Source: Burkholderiales bacterium (lineage in GTDB: Bacteria > Pseudomonadota > Gammaproteobacteria > Burkholderiales > Burkholderiaceae_C). From it: a stretch of 64,000 bases of DNA. The stretch is from contig CANBTT010000004.1 of NCBI GenBank assembly GCA_947372465.1, forward strand, positions 28,058 through 92,057, written 5' to 3'. A program made the translations under genes and the position numbers. The notes beneath the pieces are model-generated. The model searched no databases. It was not told the origin of the DNA and saw only the letters and a program-made list of their open reading frames with translations. This document shows, in pieces, positions 9,346-17,122 of the stretch (position 1 is the stretch's first letter; each line of letters begins with the position of its first letter).

Positions 9346-10719
9346 TTGTGCAAAGTGACCCAAAAAACTGAGCGCAAACTCATCGTTGAACACGCTTCGA
9401 CCATTTTGGTGGGGCAGCTTGCCGTCATGGCCTTTGGCATCACAGACACCTTGGTGGCTGGCCGCTATGATCAAAAAGCCTTGGCCGCTTTGTCGGTTGG
9501 GTCTGCTGTTTATATCAGCGTCTTTGTCGCCTTGATGGGGGTCTTACAGGCCTTGCTGCCTGTTTTATCGGAAATGCATGGCGCCAAAAAACCGCTTGAA
9601 GTCGGTCGCCAATTTAGGCAAGGCTTTTATTTGCTCCTCGGGTCCTGCGCACTTGGGATTGCCATTTTGTTGAGCCCCCATCTGATTTTAGAGTGGACCC
9701 AAGTGCCTGAGAACTTACAACACGACGTGAGCGCCTATCTCTCAGTGCTGTGCCTAGGACTGCCCCTCGCCCTATTGTTCAGGATGTTTGGCACCTTGAA
9801 CCAAAGCATCGGGAAACCCAAACTGGTGACCTGGATTCAAATCATTGGACTGCTGCTAAAAATCCCGCTCTCCATTGCGTTTACTTTTGGCCTCTTTGAC
9901 ATGCCGCCCTTGGGTGTCGTGGGTTGTGCGTGGGCCACCTTTTTTGTGAATTTGGCGATGGTGCTGCTTTGCTTGGGACTGCTCAAAAAACAAGCCCTCT
10001 ACAAACCCTATGACATCTGGAGAAGACTTGAAAAACCCGATTGGCGTGGCCTAAGCACCCTGCTTCGCATTGGACTGCCAAACGCCTTGTCTGTTGCAGT
10101 GGAAGTCACCTCTTTTACCCTGATGGCGCTCTTCATCTCCAGGCAGGGCACCACCGCTGCAGCCACCCATCAAATTGTGACAAGTCTGGCCGCCTTGCTC
10201 TACATGGCCCCGTTGTCTTTGGCCATCGCCACCAGTGCAAGAGTGAGTTTTTGGCTGGGTGCTGAAGACCCCTTTAAAGCACGCATGGTGATGAAACAAG
10301 GTTTTCTCTTGGGTTGGAGCTTGGCGGCAATTGTGAGCATCCTGCTGTATTTTTTGAACCCCTGGATTGCGCCCCTCTTCACGACACACCCAGAGGTCAT
10401 CACGGCCGCCTCTGGCGTTTTGATTTGGCTGTCCTTGTACCACTTGGGAGACGCCACACAGGTGATGTGCTTCTTTATGCTCAGGTGCTACAAAATCACC
10501 ATCATGCCTTTGCTCATCTATTGTGTTTTTCTTTGGGGCGTGGGCCTGATGGGGGGCTACCATTTGGCCTACGAAGGCTTGGTGCTGCTCAATGTACCCG
10601 CCATGCCTTCACCCAAGACATTTTGGCTCAGCAACACGGCCGCTGTTTTTGCAGTGTGCCTTTGTATGCTCACCTTGCTCAACTGGGTATCAAAGAAATC
10701 AGTTCAAGAGCGCTTGTAA
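9346..10719 (+). CDS. MATE family efflux transporter
   Basis: ASTILVGQLAVMAFGITDTLVAGRYDQKALAALSVGSAVYISVFVALMGVLQALLPVLSE; 12-TM MATE pattern. Confidence 0.9.
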   Translation: MCKVTQKTERKLIVEHASTILVGQLAVMAFGITDTLVAGRYDQKALAALSVGSAVYISVFVALMGVLQALLPVLSEMHGAKKPLEVGRQFRQGFYLLLGSCALGIAILLSPHLILEWTQVPENLQHDVSAYLSVLCLGLPLALLFRMFGTLNQSIGKPKLVTWIQIIGLLLKIPLSIAFTFGLFDMPPLGVVGCAWATFFVNLAMVLLCLGLLKKQALYKPYDIWRRLEKPDWRGLSTLLRIGLPNALSVAVEVTSFTLMALFISRQGTTAAATHQIVTSLAALLYMAPLSLAIATSARVSFWLGAEDPFKARMVMKQGFLLGWSLAAIVSILLYFLNPWIAPLFTTHPEVITAASGVLIWLSLYHLGDATQVMCFFMLRCYKITIMPLLIYCVFLWGVGLMGGYHLAYEGLVLLNVPAMPSPKTFWLSNTAAVFAVCLCMLTLLNWVSKKSVQERL

Positions 10720-12069
10720 GTCATGTGCCTCAATCGCTCTGACCCGGGTTTTGGGCAGCACCCAAGAAAACTCCGACCCCTTGCCAATTGCACTTTGGAT
10801 ATGCATTTCGCCCCCATGGCGTTGAATGACGTGCTTCACAATGGCCAAGCCCAAACCTGTCCCACCGGTCTCTCGTGAACGACTTCTGTCCACCCGGTAA
10901 AACCGCTCGGTCAACCTCGGTATGTGCTCGGCAGCAATGCCCACACCATTGTCCTTCACAGCAAAACGCCACTCGCCCGTTGCCAGCACCCAGCAACTCA
11001 CGCGCACTTCGGCCCCAAGAGGCGTGTAACGCAAGGCGTTGCTGATCAAATTGGACATGGCGCTTTGAATTTCAGCCTTGTTGCCAGAAATCTCAACGCC
11101 CTCCTTAGGCCCCTCGTACTCAAAAATGAGTTCATGGGGCAACTGTTGATCCTGTACAAGCGTTCTGGATAAACCCCTCGCCTCGACTTCACAACTGTTC
11201 AGCAAGGACGACAAAGCAAACCAATCCAAAGTGCTTGGCAAAGGACTGCCCTCCAACTTGGACAAGGTCAACAAATCTTGAACCAAAATCTGCATCCTGC
11301 TTGCTTGTTGCTGCATCAAAGCCAAATAGTGGGTTTGCTCCTCAGGCGCTAAGCGCAAGTTTTGCATGGTCTCTACAAAACCAGCTAAAACGGTCAAGGG
11401 CGTGCGAATCTCATGCGACACATTGGCCACAAAGTCTCGCCTCATCAACTCAGCTTGTTCCAAAGCGGTGATATCACGCGTCAACATCAATTTGTGTCCA
11501 TCCCCATAGGGAAACAACTGCAGAGAAATTTTTGAATAGTTTTGAAATTGACTTTGAACACCCTCGATCACGACCTCGTGGTCATACACCATGGCGTGCG
11601 CATAGGCAGTGTAAGCAGGGTCTCGCACCAAGTTGCCTATGAGTTGATCTTTGTCGCGCTGAAAGTCAATGCCAAGATGAACTTTGGCCATGCCATTGGA
11701 CCATTCAATTCGACCTTCTGGATTGATCAACAAGACCCCATGGGGGGAGGCTTGAATGGCCGCTAAAAACTCGGTCAATCTGGCGTTGCTTTTGACCGTC
11801 TCTCGCTCACGCATCTTCACCACACGCAATACCCTGTCTCCAACTTCACCCCACACCCCTCTTAAAAAAGGGGGGGTCTTCAGATCCTCACTTCTCAGCC
11901 AAGACAGGGTTTTAGAAGCACGGTTGATGTCAAACAAGTACAAAACAAAACAAGTCACCAACAAAGAAATGAAGGCACTTTCCCAATAATTCTTGAAGGG
12001 CAACATGACTTCACCAACCAGTACACCGGCAAGTAAAAAAAGACTGAAAATAAACGTCCGCCAAAACAT
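10699..12069 (-). CDS. phoR: Phosphate regulon sensor histidine kinase PhoR
   Basis: Two N-terminal TM helices, PAS-like region (LLINPEGRIEWSNGMAKVHLGID), H-box FVANVSHEIRTPLTVLAGFVETM, N-box and G-boxes (DNGVGIAAEHIPRLTERFYRVDRSRSRETGGTGLGLAIVKHV). Confidence 0.93.
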   Translation of the reverse strand: MFWRTFIFSLFLLAGVLVGEVMLPFKNYWESAFISLLVTCFVLYLFDINRASKTLSWLRSEDLKTPPFLRGVWGEVGDRVLRVVKMRERETVKSNARLTEFLAAIQASPHGVLLINPEGRIEWSNGMAKVHLGIDFQRDKDQLIGNLVRDPAYTAYAHAMVYDHEVVIEGVQSQFQNYSKISLQLFPYGDGHKLMLTRDITALEQAELMRRDFVANVSHEIRTPLTVLAGFVETMQNLRLAPEEQTHYLALMQQQASRMQILVQDLLTLSKLEGSPLPSTLDWFALSSLLNSCEVEARGLSRTLVQDQQLPHELIFEYEGPKEGVEISGNKAEIQSAMSNLISNALRYTPLGAEVRVSCWVLATGEWRFAVKDNGVGIAAEHIPRLTERFYRVDRSRSRETGGTGLGLAIVKHVIQRHGGEMHIQSAIGKGSEFSWVLPKTRVRAIEAHDLQALLN

Positions 12070-12178
12070 GATTGAAATCCAAGTTCAACTCGTTTTTGAG
12101 TTAAAAAATATCAAAAGCAGACTGTACACGAATGCAGCTAGAACTATGGAAAAAACAGTCCCTTTTTAAAAGAAATAC

Positions 12179-12200
12179 TTAAAAATTACTCAAATTGAGT
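12179..12200 (-). terminator. Candidate short terminator overlapping the stop of the Bug gene
   Basis: Minus strand ACTCAATTTGAGT palindrome followed by AATTTTTAA; short stem. Confidence 0.35.
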
Positions 12201-13174
12201 GACTTGATAATGGGTGTCAATTGACGCTCATCTTGTCTGACGTAATTGGTGAATTCATCTGGACCCATGACCGTCGATTCTGCGCCCAGGGTGGCCAACA
12301 AATCCTGCGACTTGCTTGAGGCCATCACCTTGGCGAGCGCTTTGTAGAGCTTATCAACAATGAGCTTTGAGGTCCCTTGTGGTGCAGCCAATCCATTCCA
12401 AGACTCGGACAAATACCCAGCAAGACCAGATTCTGCAACCGTTGGCACGTCTGGGAACAGCATCGATCGCTTGGCGCTGCCCACCGCAATGGGACGAAGC
12501 TTGCCGCTTTTAACATGCTGAATTTGAGGCGTGATGTTCACAAAGGACACCTCTACTTGCCCACTGAGCACCGCCATCACCGCAGGCGCAGCCCCCGCAA
12601 AGGGAATGTGGGTGAGTTTGATGGAGGTCATGCTGTTGAACAACTCGCCACTCAAATGAGGTCCGGTCCCGTTGCCCGCAGAAGCATAATTGAGTTTTCC
12701 AGGATTTTTCTTTGCAAACGCAATGAGTTCGGCCAAATTATTAATGGGCACCGAAGGATGAACAGAGATCAAGTTGGGGACCGTTGCAAACATGGCCACC
12801 AAGACGAAGTCTTTTTTGGGGTCATAAGGCAGCGCTGGATTCATCACCGATTGAACCACCATGGGGGCCACCGTGGCCAACAAGAATGTGTAACCGTCAG
12901 CTGGCGATTTTGCAACCAGGTTGGCCCCAATCACGGTCCCACCCCCTGGTTTGTTTTCCACCAAAAACTGCTGCCCAAATTCAACGCTTAAACCTTCTGC
13001 GAGCATTCTCACAATGTTATCGGAGGGTCCACCAGGCGCATAAGGATTGACAATTTTCACAACCCGTTCAGGCCAATTTTGCGCAAAACTGCTGAGCATC
13101 CCGAGCGCCATAAAAGCAAACATACACGTGCGCAATAAACATCCCAATTTTTGCGTGCTTGAACCTTGATTCAT
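12179..13174 (-). CDS. Tripartite tricarboxylate transporter (Bug family) substrate-binding protein
   Basis: Signal peptide, WPERVVKIVNPYAPGGPSDNIVRMLAEGLS...VENKPGGGTVIGANLVAKSPADGYTFL. Confidence 0.93.
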   Translation of the reverse strand: MNQGSSTQKLGCLLRTCMFAFMALGMLSSFAQNWPERVVKIVNPYAPGGPSDNIVRMLAEGLSVEFGQQFLVENKPGGGTVIGANLVAKSPADGYTFLLATVAPMVVQSVMNPALPYDPKKDFVLVAMFATVPNLISVHPSVPINNLAELIAFAKKNPGKLNYASAGNGTGPHLSGELFNSMTSIKLTHIPFAGAAPAVMAVLSGQVEVSFVNITPQIQHVKSGKLRPIAVGSAKRSMLFPDVPTVAESGLAGYLSESWNGLAAPQGTSKLIVDKLYKALAKVMASSKSQDLLATLGAESTVMGPDEFTNYVRQDERQLTPIIKSLNLSNF

Positions 13175-13184
13175 CTAGTTGCTC

Positions 13185-13832
13185 CTATTTGTTTTGATTG
13201 ATCCAACCCTCACCCCCCGGGGGTTTTTGAAGCATTGGTTTTTCAATGATCTCACCCATTTTGGCGTAATAGGGTCCCCCCATCCGGGAGATGGCCTTCA
13301 TCTTGATGGAGTCGACTCGCTGGCCGTCGTAAATGTCCTCTCTAAGGTGAAATGCCACCACTTCACCTATATACAGAATATTTCTGCCCGTGCCTAAAAC
13401 CACTTTCTGGTCAAGCTTGCATTCCATTTGAACGGGACTGCAGGCAATTCGTGGCACCTTTACAATTTGACTGCTTAAAAGCTCAATGCCTAAAACATCC
13501 GTCTCACTGGTTTCTGGGGGAAATTCCTGCGCACTTGCATGCATCTGATCCAAGTTCGCTTCGTCCGCTACATTGACCACAAATTCGCCCGTCTCCAAGA
13601 TGTTTCTCGCCGTATCTTTTAAGACACCGGAGCGCTCAGCAATGTTCACGGCCAACATCGGAGGATCTGTCGCCACATAGTTGTAAGAGCTAAAGGGGGC
13701 GGCATTGACCAAGCCATTGAGCCCCATGGTGGTGATCCAAGCAACTGGCCTTGGAACAACACATCCAACGACCAATTTGTACGCCTGAGCGGTGTCCAAT
13801 CCTTTTGCGGGCACATAAATAAATTTACTCAT
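13185..13832 (-). CDS. Flavin reductase-like domain protein
   Basis: YKLVVGCVVPRPVAWITTMGLNGLVNAAPFSSYNYVATDPPMLAVNIAERSGVLKDTARNILETGEFVVNVAD. Confidence 0.88.
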   Translation of the reverse strand: MSKFIYVPAKGLDTAQAYKLVVGCVVPRPVAWITTMGLNGLVNAAPFSSYNYVATDPPMLAVNIAERSGVLKDTARNILETGEFVVNVADEANLDQMHASAQEFPPETSETDVLGIELLSSQIVKVPRIACSPVQMECKLDQKVVLGTGRNILYIGEVVAFHLREDIYDGQRVDSIKMKAISRMGGPYYAKMGEIIEKPMLQKPPGGEGWINQNK

Positions 13833-14030
13833 CAACGTCAATCCAATCCGTCCATTAAAGGTTCAGCAAAAGCTTGATCATATTACAGGAGTTCAGAAAA
13901 AAAATTCAAACAAAACAGATTTAAACCTAGGGGTTTACACAATTGCAATCCAGTGCAAGAGGAGAAAAATATATTTCAATGTGGGTTGAAAATCAATTCA
14001 TAATTCAAGCCATTAAATTTGAAAGTCGGT

Positions 14031-14603
14031 ATGCCTAGAATTACACTTCCCTCGCCTGATCAGATGAATGAAGACCAGCTCAAAGTGTTCAATAAAATGA
14101 TAGCGGGACCCAGGGGCAAAGTTCAAGGCCCCATCAGAGCAGCCATTCACAATCCAGAACTCGCTGATCGTTGGCAAGCACTGGGGGCACTGTTGAGATA
14201 CAACACGTCTCTCACCCCCCGATTGTCAGAAATTGCCATCTTGGTCACAGCCAGGTCCTCTCAGTCGCCATTTGAATGGTATGCCCACCGAATTGAGGCC
14301 GAGAAAATTGGACTTGAAAAACACATCATCGAGTCCATATTGGTCCTCAACAAGTCAACCGCTTTCGCCAAAGAGGAAGCCCTGGTGTTTGATTTTGCGC
14401 TTGAATTGTGTCAAACAAAGTCGGTCTCTGATTCGACCTATAAAAAGGCCTTAGAACATTTTGGTGATAAAACAATCGTTGAACTCACCGCCTTGGTGGG
14501 CTATTACACAATGGTTGCAATGACCCTCAACGCGCACGAAATTCCTTTGCCTGACGGTGTCGAGCCTGCATTTTTACTGCCCCAACAAACACTCACATCA
14601 TGA
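14031..14603 (+). CDS. Carboxymuconolactone decarboxylase (CMD/AhpD-like) family protein
   Basis: MPRITLPSPDQMNEDQLKVFNKMIAGPRGKVQGPIRAAIHNPELADRWQALGALLRYNTSLTPRLSEIAILVTARSSQSPFEWYAH. Confidence 0.85.
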   Translation: MPRITLPSPDQMNEDQLKVFNKMIAGPRGKVQGPIRAAIHNPELADRWQALGALLRYNTSLTPRLSEIAILVTARSSQSPFEWYAHRIEAEKIGLEKHIIESILVLNKSTAFAKEEALVFDFALELCQTKSVSDSTYKKALEHFGDKTIVELTALVGYYTMVAMTLNAHEIPLPDGVEPAFLLPQQTLTS

Positions 14604-15406
14604 ATTCAAAATGGGATTGCCATGCCCACGTTTTCGGGCCCTTTGAAAACTACCCACTCGCCGCCGGCAGAAGTTACTCCCCCAATGAAGCACGGCTTGA
14701 AGACTATTTGAGTTTACTTGCGAGCTTAAACCTCCAACATGGCGTTCTGGTCCATCCCAGTGCATATGGACAATCCTTCGAGTTGCTGCTTGACTGCCTT
14801 GAGAGAGAGAAATCTCTCAGAGGTGTCATTGTGATCAATCCCTCAACCGAGATTGACCTCCAAGAACTGCGAGGCAAGGGCATCCGAGCAGCGCGCTTTA
14901 GTGCACGCAGTGGCGCGAGCACCAACTTCTTTGGAAGCGCAAGTTTTGAAGACTATCAATCCTTGCGAACACAGCTGAGAGACGCTGGACTTCATGCTGA
15001 ACTATGGACGGACTGCAAAATGTTGCCCCTCATCGAGAAGGAACTCTTGGCATCCCCCGTGGATGTTGTCATTGACCACATGGGCGGATTTGATGTCAAC
15101 TTAGGCGTCAATGATCCTGGGTTTCAATGCCTTTTGAGGTTGATGGACAGTGGAAAAATTTGGCTAAAGCTGTGTGCTTATAGAAACTTGCTTCAAGACG
15201 CCACCATGGATCGGGGGCGAGCATTTCATGAAAAATTGCTTCAAGCCAATCCCGATCGATTGGTTTGGGGAACGGATTGGCCTCATTTGAACGTCTCACC
15301 ACCACCCCATACAAGCACACTCTTAGAAACGGTTTCAAAATGGACCCAAGACGACACCGTGCTTACAAAAATTTTATCCAGCAACCCTCAACAACTTTAT
15401 CAATGA
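14600..15406 (+). CDS. Amidohydrolase-2 family protein, 2-pyrone-4,6-dicarboxylate hydrolase (LigI)-like
   Basis: WDCHAHVFGPFENYPLAAGRSYSPNEARLEDYLSLL...VDVVIDHMGGFDV...LVWGTDWPHLN; DCHxHVFGP and GTDWPH metal-site motifs. Confidence 0.85.
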   Translation: MNSKWDCHAHVFGPFENYPLAAGRSYSPNEARLEDYLSLLASLNLQHGVLVHPSAYGQSFELLLDCLEREKSLRGVIVINPSTEIDLQELRGKGIRAARFSARSGASTNFFGSASFEDYQSLRTQLRDAGLHAELWTDCKMLPLIEKELLASPVDVVIDHMGGFDVNLGVNDPGFQCLLRLMDSGKIWLKLCAYRNLLQDATMDRGRAFHEKLLQANPDRLVWGTDWPHLNVSPPPHTSTLLETVSKWTQDDTVLTKILSSNPQQLYQ

Positions 15407-16386
15407 GCCTTTGCTTCAAATCTTTTTGCCGCGCCCTTGTCCTTGGCGCAGTGATATTGGGTCTTCAGCTGAGCGGTCTTGCTTCTCCATTGATCAAAAA
15501 ACCCATTCGACTGATCGTGCCTTTTCCAGCAGGAGGTGCAACGGACATCATGGCCCGAGGCATTGCAGCTGGACTTGCAAGCGAATTGGAGCAAACCGTT
15601 GTGGTCGAAAACAAAGGTGGTGCTGGGGGTGCTATTGCAGCCGAATATGTGACCCACGCAACGCCCGATGGAACAACGCTTCTTTTTGCAACCATGGGCG
15701 TGATGTCAATCAACCCAAGTTTATACCCCAAGCTGAAGTACGACCCCATCAAAGATTTCACCCCCATCTCTCTTACACACCTCACACCCAGGGTACTCGT
15801 GGTCAACTCGGCCCTCCCCATCAAAAGTGTTGCTGAACTCATTGCATACGCCCAGAAAAAGCCCGGACTGTTGACTTACGGCTCCTCAGGAAACGGAAGT
15901 TCCAGCCATCTGTCTGGCGCACTTTTTGAAAATCTAGCAAAAGTAGACCTGCTTCATATTCCCTACAAAGGCAGCTCATTGCTTTTAACGGATTTGATCT
16001 CAGCTCGAGTGGACATGGCCTTTGATGCTTACGCGGTTTATGAAGAGCACATCAAGAGCGGAAAATTAAGGCTTGTCGCCATCACCTCGAAAAAAAGGAT
16101 GCCCTGGCTACCCAACACCCCGACCATCTCCGAGTCCGGCTTGCCCAACTACGAGGTTGCAAATTGGCTAGGCGTGGTGGCCCCCACGGGACTGCCCAGT
16201 GACGTGACCAAAGCCATCAACACTGCTTTGGTCAAAGTGATGGGGAACCCGGCCATGAAACAGCAACTCTTTGACATTGGCATTGAGCCCACGAGCTCTT
16301 CGCCAGAGGAATTCACCCGAACAATTCAAAGTGAAGGCCTCAAATGGGCAGAGATTGTCAAAAAGGCCAACATCACGCTGGATTGA
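15403..16386 (+). CDS. Tripartite tricarboxylate transporter (Bug family) substrate-binding protein
   Basis: MSLCFKSFCRALVLGAVILGLQLSGLASPLIKKPIRLIVPFPAGGATDIMARGIAAGL...VENKGGAGG. Start trimmed to 15403, ATGA overlap with the upstream stop. Confidence 0.92.
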   Translation: MSLCFKSFCRALVLGAVILGLQLSGLASPLIKKPIRLIVPFPAGGATDIMARGIAAGLASELEQTVVVENKGGAGGAIAAEYVTHATPDGTTLLFATMGVMSINPSLYPKLKYDPIKDFTPISLTHLTPRVLVVNSALPIKSVAELIAYAQKKPGLLTYGSSGNGSSSHLSGALFENLAKVDLLHIPYKGSSLLLTDLISARVDMAFDAYAVYEEHIKSGKLRLVAITSKKRMPWLPNTPTISESGLPNYEVANWLGVVAPTGLPSDVTKAINTALVKVMGNPAMKQQLFDIGIEPTSSSPEEFTRTIQSEGLKWAEIVKKANITLD

Positions 16387-16662
16387 TGCGTAAAAGCCTG
16401 TGTTGAACAAACAAGCCAACGCTCTAAGGTGATCTGACCTTTTTTAAGCACCCAAACCCATTTCATGGACGCTTGCTGCATCAACTTCTTGTACGGTTTG
16501 GCCGATGAGCTTGTCGCAATGGCCCCTTGGTGGGCAATATATGTTTTCTTCGCTGGCGCATTGAGCGTCAATGTGAGCGCTTCTCTCATTTTTTACCTGA
16601 ATACAGAAGGTATTCCATTTGACGCAACCACTCCATACCTGGAGGGTCAGCGCTCATTAGAA

Positions 16663-17121
16663 TTAAAGTTCATACAAAAGCAATATGAAGTCAGCTACAA
16701 CGCAAGGGCGCGCCAGACCTTCGAGCTCAAAGACGTTGGAAGTGGTGATCTTTGTCGCGTGAACGCCTACTTCGGCTGACAACAAAGTTTGATGCAACTT
16801 GATGCGAGAGCCTACACTCACGGGCTCAATGTAACGGACTTTATTCGACCCATAATTCAAACCTCTACCTCTTTGATTGACGGTGAAAATTTGTCTTTGT
16901 AAAAAAGGAATGAGAGAAAGAATGAACAAACCGTGAGCAATGGTTTTCCCGTTGGGCATTTCATTTCTTGCTTTTTCTTCATCGACATGGATCCAAAAGT
17001 CATCCCCCGTCAATGCCGCAAATTGGGAAATGTGGCGTTGTTCAACCTTAAACCAATCGCTTTCACCCAACTTTTGTCCAACATGGTTTTTAAAATCCGA
17101 GGGGGCTTCAATCGTCAGCAT
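16663..17121 (-). CDS. MaoC-like (R)-specific enoyl-CoA hydratase family protein
   Basis: FAALTGDDFWIHVDEEKARNEMPNGKTIAHGLFILSLIPFL; MaoC/hotdog hydratase motif. Confidence 0.9.
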   Translation of the reverse strand: MLTIEAPSDFKNHVGQKLGESDWFKVEQRHISQFAALTGDDFWIHVDEEKARNEMPNGKTIAHGLFILSLIPFLQRQIFTVNQRGRGLNYGSNKVRYIEPVSVGSRIKLHQTLLSAEVGVHATKITTSNVFELEGLARPCVVADFILLLYEL

Positions 17122-17122
17122 A

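Noticed and set aside
11840-11880. TPPFLRGVWGE peptide / CCCCTCTTAAAAAAGGGGGGG tract in phoR, resembling dispersed PPFLRGG-type palindromic repeats
   Set aside because: The tract lies in the normal PhoR linker (GVWGEVGDRVLRV... matches the usual GxWGEVxDR segment), so it is probably native coding sequence and not an inserted repeat.
12070-12178. Search for a Pho box upstream of phoR
   Set aside because: ACTGTTTTTTCC and GTACAGTCTG occur, but no 11-bp-spaced TGTCA repeats could be supported.
13208-13235. CACCCCCCGGGGGTTTTT terminator-like hairpin on the plus strand
   Set aside because: Inside the 3' coding end of the flavin reductase-like gene (KPPGGEG) with no plus-strand gene upstream to terminate.
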